Source: an uncultured Stenotrophomonas sp.
GTDB lineage: Bacteria; Pseudomonadota; Gammaproteobacteria; Xanthomonadales; Xanthomonadaceae
DNA length: 64,000 nt
Direction: 5' to 3'
Assembly: GCF_945952405.1 (NCBI RefSeq)
Contig: NZ_CAMFIA010000004.1
Coordinates: 186,001-250,000 of the forward strand
Shown one piece after another: positions 26,194-34,707 of the stretch. The position numbers and the translations under genes were made by a program. A model generated the notes under the pieces. That model was not told where the DNA came from. It was given only the letters and a program-made list of their open reading frames with translations, and searched no databases. The stretch's first letter is position 1; the number at the start of each line of letters is the position of its first letter.

Positions 26194-26634
26194 TCAGGCC
26201 GGGCCGACGGCCTCGACCCGCAACACCGTGCCCTGCACGCTGAGCACCCTCACCCAGGTGCCGGCAGGCAGGTCAGGACCACTCACCTGCCAGGACGCGT
26301 CATCGATGCTGACCCGTCCCTGGCCTGCGACGATGGCCTGTTGCAGGGCGACCTCGCGGCCGACCAGCTGTTCGGCGCGGCGGTTGAGCAGCGGCGCATC
26401 GCTGGCGCGGGCCCGTGCGCGCCCCCAGCGCCGGTAGCACTGGATCGAGACCACGCTCAGCACGACGAAGGCCACCACCTGCCACAGCAGGGGAATATCG
26501 CTGAACACCGCCACCAGCACGAACACGGCGGCCGCACCAATGCCGATCCACAGCATGAACGCGCCCGGAGCCAGTGCCTCGGCGGCGAACAGCAGCAGCG
26601 CCAATGCACCCCAGCCTACGACTTCCCAGCGCAT
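26194..26634 (-). CDS. NfeD-like membrane protein
   Basis: 146 residues from the ATG at 26634. Three membrane segments fill the first 80 residues (WGALALLLFAAEALAPGAFMLWIGIG and the next two), and the C-terminal part has the small OB-fold with GREVALQQAIVAGQGRVSIDDASWQV. This is the short NfeD form that accompanies SPFH proteins. It begins one base after the qmcA stop, so the two are translationally coupled. Together they probably organise membrane domains or control membrane-protein quality. Confidence 0.9.
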   Translation of the reverse strand: MRWEVVGWGALALLLFAAEALAPGAFMLWIGIGAAAVFVLVAVFSDIPLLWQVVAFVVLSVVSIQCYRRWGRARARASDAPLLNRRAEQLVGREVALQQAIVAGQGRVSIDDASWQVSGPDLPAGTWVRVLSVQGTVLRVEAVGPA

Positions 26635-26635
26635 G

Positions 26636-27595
26636 TCAGCCCCCGATCGGCGGTGGCCGCTTGGCCGCCGGTGCATTGCCCTGCGACGCCAGCGCCTGCT
26701 TGGCCAGTTCGGCCACGCCGGCGATCGAACCGATCACGCCGCTGGCCTCCATCGGCATCAGCACCAGCTTCTGGTTCGGCGAACTGGCCAGCTCCTTGAA
26801 GGCTTCAACGTACTTCTGGGCGATGAAGTAATTGATCGCCTGCACGTCACCCTCGGCGATCGCCGCGGAAACCACCTGGGTCGCCTTCGCCTCGGCCTCG
26901 GCCAGGCGCTCGCGCGCCTCGGCATCGCGGAACGCCGCCTCGCGGCGGCCTTCGGCCTCCAGCACCGTGGCCTGCTTCTCGCCATCGGCGCGCAGGATCT
27001 CCGACTGACGCGAGCCCTCGGCCTCGAGGATCTGCGCGCGCTTCTCGCGCTCGGCCTTCATCTGCCGCGCCATCGCATCCAGCAGGTCACGCGGTGGCTG
27101 GATGTCGCGGATCTCGATGCGGTTGACCTTCACGCCCCACGGATTGGTGGCATGGTCGACCACGCTCAGCAGCTGCGCATTGATCACCTCGCGCTGGCTC
27201 AGCGATTCGTCCAGGTCCATCGAACCGATCACGGTCCGGATATTGGTCTGCACCAGGGCGATCATCGCCACTTCCAGGTTGGCCACTTCATAGGCCGCCT
27301 TGGCCGCGTCCAGCACCTGGAAGAACACCACGCCATCCACGCGCACGGCGGCGTTGTCCTTGGTGATCACTTCCTGGCTGGGCACATCCAGCACCTGCTC
27401 CATCATGTTCACCTTGCGCCCCACCCCGTACACGATCGGGATCAGGAAGTGCAGGCCGGGCGTCATGGTGTGCGTGTAGCGCCCGAAGCGCTCGACGGTC
27501 CATTCATAGCCCTGCGGCACCATCCGTACCGCCTTGAACAGGATCACCACGGCCACGAAGGCCAGTACCACGGTAAAGAACATGGTCGGGAACAT
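26636..27595 (-). CDS. qmcA: SPFH/stomatin-like protein QmcA
   Basis: 319 residues. One N-terminal membrane segment (about 5-22) anchors an SPFH/PHB domain (VPQGYEWTVERFGRY...TKDNAAVRVDGVVFFQV) and a long charged, Glu/Ala-rich coiled coil (about 190-255). The proline- and glycine-rich tail (KRPPPIGG) is short. In E. coli QmcA is linked to FtsH-dependent membrane proteolysis and forms large cage-like complexes. It is the first gene of the qmcA-nfeD pair. Confidence 0.93.
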   Translation of the reverse strand: MFPTMFFTVVLAFVAVVILFKAVRMVPQGYEWTVERFGRYTHTMTPGLHFLIPIVYGVGRKVNMMEQVLDVPSQEVITKDNAAVRVDGVVFFQVLDAAKAAYEVANLEVAMIALVQTNIRTVIGSMDLDESLSQREVINAQLLSVVDHATNPWGVKVNRIEIRDIQPPRDLLDAMARQMKAEREKRAQILEAEGSRQSEILRADGEKQATVLEAEGRREAAFRDAEARERLAEAEAKATQVVSAAIAEGDVQAINYFIAQKYVEAFKELASSPNQKLVLMPMEASGVIGSIAGVAELAKQALASQGNAPAAKRPPPIGG

Positions 27596-27661
27596 CGCGC
27601 TTTCCTTATCTATGACGTCCAGGCCCCAGCATAGCGCGTGAAGGCGGCCTGCACAGCGCGG

Positions 27662-27964
27662 CTACCAGGGCACCCGCCCGCGCAGGATGTCGAGGAACAT
27701 CACCCAGTCGCCGATGAACGAATACAGCGGATGCTGGAAGGTGGCCGGACGGTTCTTCTCGAAAAAGAAATGGCCGACCCAGGCAAAACCGTAGCCACAG
27801 GCCAGGGCGGCCAGCAGGAGCAGCGGCTGCCCGCGCAGGATCGCCGCGGCGAGCAGCAGCAGCACGCCGCAGCTGCCGATGAAATGCAGCCGGCGCGACA
27901 CCGGATGACGGTGCTCGCTGAGATAGAACGGATAGAACTCGCGGAAGCTGGCGAAGCGGGACAT
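27662..27964 (-). CDS. DUF962 / Mpo1-like membrane protein
   Basis: 100 residues from the ATG at 27964. The frame stays open far upstream but there it only shadows ynfA and mazG. Family blocks are complete: FREFYPFYLSEHRHPVSRRLHFIGS at the start, GYGFAWVGHFFFEKNRPATFQHPLYSFIGDWVMF in the middle. The conserved His residues are those that bind iron in yeast Mpo1, a dioxygenase that alpha-oxidises 2-hydroxy fatty acids. Two membrane segments are seen. A similar lipid-oxidation role is possible but inferred. Confidence 0.88.
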   Translation of the reverse strand: MSRFASFREFYPFYLSEHRHPVSRRLHFIGSCGVLLLLAAAILRGQPLLLLAALACGYGFAWVGHFFFEKNRPATFQHPLYSFIGDWVMFLDILRGRVPW

Positions 27965-28032
27965 GCGCGTGCTCCGGGGGCCCGCAGGGGCCGGCACCCG
28001 CATCATGCGCCTTTCCGACCGGCGCTGCCGGG

Positions 28033-28359
28033 TCAGCCCGGCTGGCGCGGCCCGAACATGATCACCGCCATGCCGGCCAGGCACAGCGCTGCGCCGAACA
28101 GGTCCCAGCGGCTGGGGCGGATGCCATCGACCAGCCACAGCCAGAACAGCGCGGTGCCGATGTAGACACCACCATAGGCGGCATAGACACGGCCACTGGC
28201 GGTCGGGTGCAGGGTCAGCAGCCACGCGAACAGGGCCAGGCTGGCCGCCGCCGGCAGCAGCAGCCAGATGCTGCCGCCCTTGCGCAGCCACAGCCACGGC
28301 AGGTAGCAGCCGACGATCTCGGCGAGCGCGGTCAGCAGGAACAGGCCAAGCGTCTTCAT
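28033..28359 (-). CDS. ynfA: YnfA/UPF0060 small membrane protein
   Basis: 108 residues, four membrane segments. The family pattern is full: [52 protein letters not shown] and GMAVIMFGP. Members resemble small multidrug resistance transporters and some have been linked to efflux. It overlaps the mazG stop by four bases (28356-28359), so it is coupled to it. Confidence 0.93.
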   Translation of the reverse strand: MKTLGLFLLTALAEIVGCYLPWLWLRKGGSIWLLLPAAASLALFAWLLTLHPTASGRVYAAYGGVYIGTALFWLWLVDGIRPSRWDLFGAALCLAGMAVIMFGPRQPG

Positions 28360-29195
28360 GCCCTTTCCGCTGCCTTGGCGTGTTGCCAGAGCGCTTCCTG
28401 CGCCTCCAGGTCCAGCGCGGACAAGCTGCCGCCCTGCGCCTCGGCCTGCGCCTCCATGGCACGGAAGCGACGCTCGAACTTGTGATTGGCACCGCGCAGT
28501 GCCGCGCCGAGGTCGATATCGGCATGGCGGGCGAGGTTGGCGCAGACGAACAGCAGGTCGCCCAGCTCTTCCTGCAGGCGCACCTTGTTGCCCGCCAGGT
28601 CGCCGCGTTCGAATTCCTCGCGCAGTTCCTGCAGTTCTTCGGCCGCCTTGTCCAGCACCGGCAGCGGGCCGGGCCAGTCGAAGCCGACCTTGGCCGCACG
28701 CGACTGCAGCTTCACCGCCCGCTGCCATTCCGGCAGGCCACGCGAGATGCCGGCCAGCGCGGAGCTGTCCTGCTCGCCCTTGGCCGCGCGTTCGGCGCGC
28801 TTGATCGCATCCCAGTTGCGCATCACCCCATCGGCATCGTCGACGCTGGCATCGGCAAACACGTGCGGGTGCCGGCGCTGCATCTTGTCACTGATCGCGC
28901 GCGCGACCTCGGCGAACGCGAACGCGCCCTGCTCCTCGGCCATCTGCGCATGGAACACCACCTGCAGCAGCAGGTCGCCCAGTTCATCGCAGAGATCGTC
29001 GAGATCGCCACGGTCGATCGCATCGGCCACTTCGTAGGCCTCCTCGATGGTGTACGGGGCAATGGTCGCGAAGCTCTGCTCCAGGTCCCAGGGGCAGCCG
29101 CCCTGCGGATCACGCAGGCGCGCCATGATCGCCAGCAGGCGCTCCAGCTCGTTGCTGGCGGCGCTGCCGGTGGTGGGGGTGTCATGCGCGCTCAT
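28356..29195 (-). CDS. mazG: Nucleoside triphosphate pyrophosphohydrolase
   Basis: 279 residues from the ATG at 29195; the full-length two-domain form. The first MazG domain carries [16 protein letters not shown], the E-E-A-YE and E-x-x-D pattern ([34 protein letters not shown]). The second repeats [16 protein letters not shown]...[20 protein letters not shown]. It removes non-canonical and excess NTPs, including in the stringent response, by releasing pyrophosphate. First gene of a pair with ynfA. Confidence 0.95.
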   Translation of the reverse strand: MSAHDTPTTGSAASNELERLLAIMARLRDPQGGCPWDLEQSFATIAPYTIEEAYEVADAIDRGDLDDLCDELGDLLLQVVFHAQMAEEQGAFAFAEVARAISDKMQRRHPHVFADASVDDADGVMRNWDAIKRAERAAKGEQDSSALAGISRGLPEWQRAVKLQSRAAKVGFDWPGPLPVLDKAAEELQELREEFERGDLAGNKVRLQEELGDLLFVCANLARHADIDLGAALRGANHKFERRFRAMEAQAEAQGGSLSALDLEAQEALWQHAKAAERA

Positions 29196-29208
29196 GCGGC
29201 CTCCAGGG

Positions 29209-30012
29209 TCAATCGGACAACCAGTCGCGCCACGGCAGGCTGGTATCTCCAAGGGCAATGAAATCGCCGTTCAACAGGGTCTCGCGGCGGTTGTAGCGGA
29301 ACGGCTTGCCGGTCGCCGCCGACAGTACCGCGCCACCGGCGGCGTGCAGCACGCACTGGCCGGCGGCGGTATCCCATTCGGAAGTCGGGCCCAGCCGCGG
29401 GTAGACATCCAGGCCGCCTTCGGCGATCCGGCAGAATTTCAGTGACGAGCCCTGCGCGATGGTCTCGATGCGGCCCATGCGTGCCAGCAGGGCTTCGGTT
29501 TCCGGCGAACGGTGCGACCGGCTGGCGGCCACCCGCAGCGGTGCGGTGGCCGGCGTACGGGTGCGCAGCACGGTGTCATGCAGGCCCTGCCGGCGGTACG
29601 CCAGCTCGCCACGCATGGCGTGCCAGACGATGCCGGTGACCGGCGCAAGTACCACACCGAACGCGGGTGCGCCCTGGTAGATCAGCGCGATGTTGACGCT
29701 GAACTCGCCGTTGCGCTTGACGAATTCGCGGGTGCCGTCGAGCGGATCGACCAGCCAGTAGGCACCCCAGTGGCGGCGCTGCTCCCACCCCACCTGGGCC
29801 GATTCCTCGGACAGGATCGGCAGCTCCGGGGTCAGCTGCTGCAGGCCCTGCTCGATCACCTGGTTGGCCGCCAGGTCGGCAGCGGTGACCGGGCTGTTGT
29901 CTTCCTTGATCTGTACGTCGAAGCCATCGGCATACACCTGCATGATGGCCTGTCCGGCTTGCTGGGCGATGGCGATGGCGGTCTCGCGCAGATCCGTGGT
30001 CAGCTTGATCAT
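29209..30012 (-). CDS. cysQ: 3'(2'),5'-bisphosphate nucleotidase CysQ
   Basis: 267 residues from the ATG at 30012. Inositol-phosphatase fold with the metal-binding motifs SEES (E70), D89-P-L-D-G-T and the later EWDTAAGQCVLHAAGG. It converts 3'-phosphoadenosine-5'-phosphate to AMP, recycling the by-product of sulfate assimilation. The start overlaps the nudE stop by four bases, so the two are coupled. The stop is 13 bases before mazG, so nudE-cysQ-mazG-ynfA may be one transcript of nucleotide-cleaning enzymes. Confidence 0.95.
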   Translation of the reverse strand: MIKLTTDLRETAIAIAQQAGQAIMQVYADGFDVQIKEDNSPVTAADLAANQVIEQGLQQLTPELPILSEESAQVGWEQRRHWGAYWLVDPLDGTREFVKRNGEFSVNIALIYQGAPAFGVVLAPVTGIVWHAMRGELAYRRQGLHDTVLRTRTPATAPLRVAASRSHRSPETEALLARMGRIETIAQGSSLKFCRIAEGGLDVYPRLGPTSEWDTAAGQCVLHAAGGAVLSAATGKPFRYNRRETLLNGDFIALGDTSLPWRDWLSD

Positions 30013-30572
30013 CGCGTTCCCTGCAGCCACTGGCGGGCGATGAACAGCGCCGCCAGCGAGCGTCCCTCGGAGAAGTCCTCGCGCAGCATCAGCTGGTCCA
30101 GCTCGGCCAGCTTCCACGGCACCACTTCCAGTTCTTCCGGCTCATCGCCGGCCAGCTTTTCCGGGTACAGGTCGCGTGCCACCACCAGCCACGACTGGTG
30201 GCTCATGTAGGTCGGGGCCAGGGTCATCGCGCGCAGCACGTCAACCCGGCGCGCACCGTAGCCGGCTTCTTCCTTCAGTTCACGGTCGGCCGCCTGCTCC
30301 GGGGTCTCGCCGGCGTCGATCCGGCCCTTGACCAGGCCCAGCTCGTAACGGTGCATGCCGGCAGCGTATTCACGTACCAGCAGCACGGTCTCGTCGTCGA
30401 GCATCGGCACCACCACCACCGCCCCGTGGCCGCGGCTGACCAGACGCTCGAAGCGGCGGCGTTCGCCGTTGGAGAACTCCAGGTCCAGATGCTGGCGCTG
30501 GAAGGGACCGTTCTCCTCGTCGGTGATCCGATGGATGATCGGCAAGCGACGGCCGGCACGGTCATCGTTCAT
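30009..30572 (-). CDS. nudE: ADP-compounds hydrolase NudE
   Basis: 187 residues from the ATG at 30572. The Nudix box spans residues 83-105 (from GRIDAGETPEQ to LKEEAGY) with all required Gly, Arg and Glu residues. The protein matches NudE, which hydrolyses ADP-ribose, Ap3A and NADH. The neighbour cysQ and the four-base overlap match the nudE-cysQ arrangement known in other gammaproteobacteria. Divergent from bioA with only 77 bases between them. Confidence 0.92.
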   Translation of the reverse strand: MNDDRAGRRLPIIHRITDEENGPFQRQHLDLEFSNGERRRFERLVSRGHGAVVVVPMLDDETVLLVREYAAGMHRYELGLVKGRIDAGETPEQAADRELKEEAGYGARRVDVLRAMTLAPTYMSHQSWLVVARDLYPEKLAGDEPEELEVVPWKLAELDQLMLREDFSEGRSLAALFIARQWLQGTR

Positions 30573-30612
30573 GCGGAATCTCCGCGGCGGCCGGCGCCTG
30601 CGCCGGGGCCGA

Positions 30613-30618
30613 TAGAAT
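30613..30618 (+). promoter_or_regulatory. Candidate -10 box for bioA
   Basis: TAGAAT, 5 of 6, 32 bases before the bioA ATG. No clear -35 and no obvious BirA operator were found. Confidence 0.35.
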
Positions 30619-30649
30619 GTGCAGGCAGCAACATGTTCATGAGCCCGAA

Positions 30650-32041
30650 ATGCTAGCAGACCCAACCCCCTCCCCGCTGGCCCGCCATTGGCGGCAGCGC
30701 GACCTGCAGGTGCTGTGGCACCCCTGCACGCAGATGCGCGAGCATCCGGACACCCTGCCGCTGGTGCCGATCGCCCGCGGCGAAGGTGCGTGGCTGATCG
30801 ACCACGACGGCCACCGCTACCTGGATGCGGTCAGCAGCTGGTGGACCAACCTGTTCGGCCATGCCGAGCCGCGCATCGGCAGCGCCATCGCCAGCCAGGC
30901 CACGCAGCTGGAACAGGTGATGCTGGCCGGCTTCGGCCACGAACCGGCGATCACCCTGGCCGAGCGCCTGCTGGCGCTGGCCCCCCGCCAGCCCGGCCGC
31001 GAACCGCTGGCCAAGGTGTTCTATGCCGACAACGGTTCAGCCGGCGTGGAAGTCGCACTGAAGATGGCCTTCCAGTATTTCCAGAACCGTGGGGAGCCCC
31101 GGCGCACACGTTTCATCGCACTGGAGAACGGCTACCACGGCGAGACCCTGGGCGCGTTGGCGCTGGGTGACATCCCGCTGTACCGCCGCGTGTACGCGCC
31201 GCTGCTGGCCGAGGGCCTGTTCGCCCCCTCGCCGGATGCCTACCTGGCCGAGCCGGGCCAGAGCGCGGCCGATCGCGCACGGCAGGCCGGCGATGGCCTG
31301 GCCACGCTGTTCGACCAGCATCCCGGCGAGATCTGCGCGGTGATCCTGGAACCGCGCCTGCAGTGCGCGGGCGGCATGCGCATGCATGATCCGGTCTACC
31401 TGCAGCGCGTGCGCGAACTGTGTGATGCGCACGGCGCGTTCATGATCGCCGACGAGATCGCCACCGGTTTCGGCCGCACCGGCACCCTGTTCGCCTGCGA
31501 GCAGGCCGGGGTGATGCCGGACCTGATGTGCCTCTCCAAGGGGCTGACTGGTGGTTTCCTGCCGCTGGCCGCGGTGCTGGCCACGCAGGCACTGTACGAC
31601 GCCTTCCTGGACGACTCGCGCGAACGCGCGTTCCTGCATTCTCACAGCTACACCGGCAACCCGCTGGCCTGCGCCGCCGCGCTCGCCACCCTGGACATTT
31701 TCCGCGACGACGATGTGATCGCCCGCAACCGCGGCATTGCTTCGGTGATGGGCACCCTGGCCGCGCCGTTCGCCGACCATCCGCACGTTGCCGATGTGCG
31801 CCAGGCCGGCATGGTGGTGGCGTTCGAGCTGTCGCGCAATGGCAACCGGCACACGCCGTTCGACCCGGCGCTGCGGCTGGGGCTGCACGCCTACAAGGCC
31901 GCACTGAAGCGTGGCGTGATCCTGCGCCCGCTGGGCGACGTGCTGTACTGGATGCCACCCTATTGCGTGGACGACCCACAACTGGAGCTGCTGGCGCATA
32001 CCACGCTGGCCGCGATTGACGAGGCGATTGCATGCGCGTGA
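30650..32041 (+). CDS. bioA: Adenosylmethionine-8-amino-7-oxononanoate aminotransferase
   Basis: 463 residues from the ATG at 30650; an in-frame start at 30617 would add 11 residues. A PLP enzyme of class III that makes 7,8-diaminononanoate in biotin synthesis. The N-terminal signature VLWHPCTQM, the DAVSSWWTNLFGH block, the ADEIATGFGRTG motif and the Schiff-base lysine K297 in LSKGLTGG are all seen. It is separated from the other biotin genes, none of which is in the window, and its end overlaps rsmE by ten bases. Confidence 0.96.
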   Translation: MLADPTPSPLARHWRQRDLQVLWHPCTQMREHPDTLPLVPIARGEGAWLIDHDGHRYLDAVSSWWTNLFGHAEPRIGSAIASQATQLEQVMLAGFGHEPAITLAERLLALAPRQPGREPLAKVFYADNGSAGVEVALKMAFQYFQNRGEPRRTRFIALENGYHGETLGALALGDIPLYRRVYAPLLAEGLFAPSPDAYLAEPGQSAADRARQAGDGLATLFDQHPGEICAVILEPRLQCAGGMRMHDPVYLQRVRELCDAHGAFMIADEIATGFGRTGTLFACEQAGVMPDLMCLSKGLTGGFLPLAAVLATQALYDAFLDDSRERAFLHSHSYTGNPLACAAALATLDIFRDDDVIARNRGIASVMGTLAAPFADHPHVADVRQAGMVVAFELSRNGNRHTPFDPALRLGLHAYKAALKRGVILRPLGDVLYWMPPYCVDDPQLELLAHTTLAAIDEAIACA

Positions 32042-32769
32042 CCCGCTGCCCCATCGACCTGGCGCTGCACAGCGGCCAGACCGTGACCCTGCCGGAAGAA
32101 ACGGCCAACCACCTGGTGCGGGTGATGCGCCTGCGCGAGGGCGATACCTGCGTGCTGTTCAACGGCGACGGCCACGATTACAGCGCGACGCTGACCGTGG
32201 CCGGCAAGCGCGAAGTGCAGGTCCGCATCGACGCGGTACAGGCCATCGACACGGAGTCGCCGCTGGCGATCACCCTGCTGCAGGGCATCGCCCGTGGCGA
32301 GAAGATGGACCTGATCCTGCAGAAGGCGACCGAACTGGGCGTGGCCGCCATCATGCCGGTCAACGCCGAGCGCACCGAGGTGAAGCTTGACGCCGCGCGC
32401 GCCGAGAAGCGCGTAGCGCACTGGAACAACGTGGTGACGTCGGCCTGCGGCCAATCCGGGCGCGCGCGCATTCCGCAGGTGGGGGCGCCGCTGTCACTTG
32501 CGCAGGCAGCGGCCGTGCTGCCTGCCGATACCTTGCGGCTGACCCTGGATCCGCAGGGAGCGCATCGCCTGTCGACGCTGGCGGCCGCTCCGGCCGGCGG
32601 CATCGTGATTGCGATCGGCCCGGAAGGCGGCTGGTCGCCACGCGACCGTGAACAGCTGGCGGCAGCGGGCTTCCAGGGACTGCAGCTGGGGCCGCGCATC
32701 CTGCGCACGGAAACCGCCGGCCTGGCGGCGATCGCGGCGTTGCAGGCGCGGCTGGGGGATCTGGGGTAA
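32032..32769 (+). CDS. rsmE: 16S rRNA m3U1498 methyltransferase
   Basis: 245 residues. SPOUT-fold enzyme with the N-terminal PUA-like domain (NHLVRVMRLREGD) and the C-terminal knot: IAIGPEGGWSPRDREQ and LGPRILRTETAGLAAIAAL. It methylates U1498 in the decoding region of 16S rRNA. Coupled to bioA by a ten-base overlap. A cluster of GC-rich palindromes lies between it and the convergent chpC gene. Confidence 0.96.
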   Translation: MRVTRCPIDLALHSGQTVTLPEETANHLVRVMRLREGDTCVLFNGDGHDYSATLTVAGKREVQVRIDAVQAIDTESPLAITLLQGIARGEKMDLILQKATELGVAAIMPVNAERTEVKLDAARAEKRVAHWNNVVTSACGQSGRARIPQVGAPLSLAQAAAVLPADTLRLTLDPQGAHRLSTLAAAPAGGIVIAIGPEGGWSPRDREQLAAAGFQGLQLGPRILRTETAGLAAIAALQARLGDLG

Positions 32770-32785
32770 GGCGGATTCGTGGTCG

Positions 32786-32907
32786 TGCCGGCCGTTGGCC
32801 GGCATCCACGGAATGATGAGGTTGCCGGCCAGCGGCCGGCACTACCCGACCCGCGCATCCCGGGCGGCAGCCGAGCGTAGGCTCGGTGCCGGCCGTTGGC
32901 CGGCGTT
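32786..32907. repeat. Cluster of GC-rich SMAG-related palindromes
   Basis: Four palindromes in 122 bases: TGCCGGCC/GGCCGGCA at 32786-32804; the same at 32823-32841 with a GTAG head read on the minus strand (32842-32845); CCGAGC/GCTCGG around 32871-32886; and TGCCGGCC/GGCCGGCG up to about 32904. The last abuts the chpC stop codon. They probably act as a two-way end for the convergent rsmE and chp genes. Confidence 0.75.
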
Positions 32908-33370
32908 ACCCGGCCAGCGAATCCAGCGCGGCTTCCAGCGCGTCCAGGTTCGGCAGCAGCGCGCTCTGCTCACCCAGCAGCACGCGCATGTGCACGGTCT
33001 GCGGCAGGGTTTCCTCGGAGGCATCGGCCAGCAGGCCGTCGCGCGGCACCGAGATCAGCTGCGGGAAGTTCTGCGTCAGCAGCGCGTAGTAGGGACGCTG
33101 CGCGTTGCCGCTCAGCGCCTTCAGCACCACCACCTTGTTGTGGCCGCCCACCGCTTCCTCGCCCAGCCCGGAAAGGCGTGCGAACGACAGCAGCGGCACC
33201 TGCCAGCCATGCCAGCCGATCTCGCCAACCAGCCAGCGCGGCGCATCGGCCACCGGTTGCACCGGCACCCGCGACATCATCTCGGCCACCGTGGCATTGG
33301 GCAGCAGCACGCGCTCGTTGCCGGCCTGGATCAGGACGCCGCGGATTTCGTCATTGCTGGCGTAGCTCAT
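32906..33370 (-). CDS. chpC: CheW-like protein of the pilus chemosensory cluster (ChpC-like)
   Basis: 154 residues. A single CheW fold (GVLIQAGNERVLLPNATVAEMMSRVPVQPV...WLVGEIGWHGWQVPLLSFARLSG). It is the last gene of the pil-chp cluster, where ChpC is an alternative coupling protein between receptor and histidine kinase in P. aeruginosa. Its start overlaps the CheB-like gene by four bases. By position and fold it is ChpC; the sequence is much diverged, so the symbol is given by context. Confidence 0.8.
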   Translation of the reverse strand: MSYASNDEIRGVLIQAGNERVLLPNATVAEMMSRVPVQPVADAPRWLVGEIGWHGWQVPLLSFARLSGLGEEAVGGHNKVVVLKALSGNAQRPYYALLTQNFPQLISVPRDGLLADASEETLPQTVHMRVLLGEQSALLPNLDALEAALDSLAG

Positions 33371-34707
33371 GGGGCTTCTCCGTTGTCATCCTGCTCGCCC
33401 CAGCGCACAGCAATGGCCTGCGCCAGGTCCTGCGGTTCGCCGGCCACCATGCCGGCCGCCACCACGGCGGTGGCCGCGGCCGGGTCGTAACAGCCTTCAC
33501 CGACCTGCCCGGCCACCCATGCGCCCGCTGCGGCCAGGTCCAGCGCCGGGCCGACATGGGCCAGGTCGGCGCCGCTGAGCAGCACCAGCGCGGTCTCTTC
33601 GGCCGGTAGCGCAGCGAGCGAGATGCCCTGCGCGTCGCTGACGAAATGCAGGCCATCGCTGGCCACGCGCACACCGATGTCGTCGGCCAGCACGTGCACC
33701 TCACCGGGAACCGCGCGCAGGCCGGCCTCGGCCAGCTGCACCGGCAACGGCGACACCCGTGCCATCTGCTTGACCAGGTTGCCGTAGCGCCCGCCATCCA
33801 GGCGCATGTGCACCAGCACCGGCACGCTCAGCGCAGACGGCAGCGCGCCGAGCAGGCGCCGCAACGCATCCGGTCCGCCGATGCCGGCCAGCACCAGCAG
33901 CGATGCCGCGCGTGCGCCTGCGGGTGCAGCGGCATCCAGATCGACCAGGCTCAGATGATCGATGGCGAAGGAAGACGGCGAAGTTTCCGCTGCGGTAGCG
34001 CCGGCTGCAGCGGCCGGTGCGTCCACCACGTCCTCGACCAGCGACCATGCGGTGTGATCGAAGGAGATCGGCGGCGCGGCCTCTGCTGCTGGCGGGGCCA
34101 GCGGCTGCGCGGGCAGCGGCGGAGCCGCCAACGGCTCCGGCACGACCGGTTGCAGCGCCGCCAGCGCCTGTTCCAGCGCGATCGGCTCATGCAGCTGCGC
34201 CGGCGGCGAATACAGGCTGTCTGCCGGGACCTCGTCGGCCCAGCTCAGTGCCTGCTCCAGATGCGGCTGCAGGGCTTCCTCGCGCGGCGCCGGCGCCGGC
34301 GCCGGATGGCCCGGCTCCAGCTGCAGGCTGGGCTCCTCTTCGGCTCCGGGCGGCAGCACCTGCTGGTGACCATGCAGCTTGGCGGCGAGGTGGCGACCCC
34401 AGCGCTGGGCTTCCCAACCGTCGCGGCGTGCCGCCAGTTCGGCCTCGTCGAACACCAGGGTCAGGCCCGGTGCCGACAGCACGACCTCAAGCCGCTCCAG
34501 TGCATCCTCGATCGCCGCCTCCAGTGCGATCACCACGATCTGCGGGCGGGCATCCTGCAGCAGCTGCGGTTCCAGGCCGTTCGGATCATCTTCCAGCACC
34601 AGCTGCACATCGGCGTGCGACAGTGCTTCGCGCAGGCGCTCGCGTGCCGCACCGGGGCGGGCCAGCAGAGCAACGGCCGGGGCCGCTTGGGCTTCACTCA
34701 CGGACAC
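33367..34707 (-). CDS. chpB: CheB-like protein with degenerate active site (ChpB-like)
   Basis: 446 residues from a GTG at 34707, which has GGGGA six bases upstream; a GTG at 34701 and an ATG at 34728 are alternatives. The N-terminal 120 residues resemble a worn receiver domain without a clear phospho-acceptor (PQIVVIALEAAIE). A long Pro/Ala-rich linker follows. The C-terminal domain is CheB methylesterase-like: LAGIGGPDALRRLLGALPSALSVPVLVHMRLDGG. The serine of the G-A-S-T-G-G motif is replaced (A-G-I-G-G), and the T-G-M-G-x-D-G motif reads S-G-A-D-L-A-H-V. Methylesterase activity is therefore doubtful. Overlaps the chpA stop region. Confidence 0.8.
   Translation of the reverse strand: MSVSEAQAAPAVALLARPGAARERLREALSHADVQLVLEDDPNGLEPQLLQDARPQIVVIALEAAIEDALERLEVVLSAPGLTLVFDEAELAARRDGWEAQRWGRHLAAKLHGHQQVLPPGAEEEPSLQLEPGHPAPAPAPREEALQPHLEQALSWADEVPADSLYSPPAQLHEPIALEQALAALQPVVPEPLAAPPLPAQPLAPPAAEAAPPISFDHTAWSLVEDVVDAPAAAAGATAAETSPSSFAIDHLSLVDLDAAAPAGARAASLLVLAGIGGPDALRRLLGALPSALSVPVLVHMRLDGGRYGNLVKQMARVSPLPVQLAEAGLRAVPGEVHVLADDIGVRVASDGLHFVSDAQGISLAALPAEETALVLLSGADLAHVGPALDLAAAGAWVAGQVGEGCYDPAAATAVVAAGMVAGEPQDLAQAIAVRWGEQDDNGEAP

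Noticed and set aside
24158..26437. 759-codon plus-strand frame opposite gcvH and gcvT
   Set aside because: Antisense to two enzymes with clear active-site motifs.
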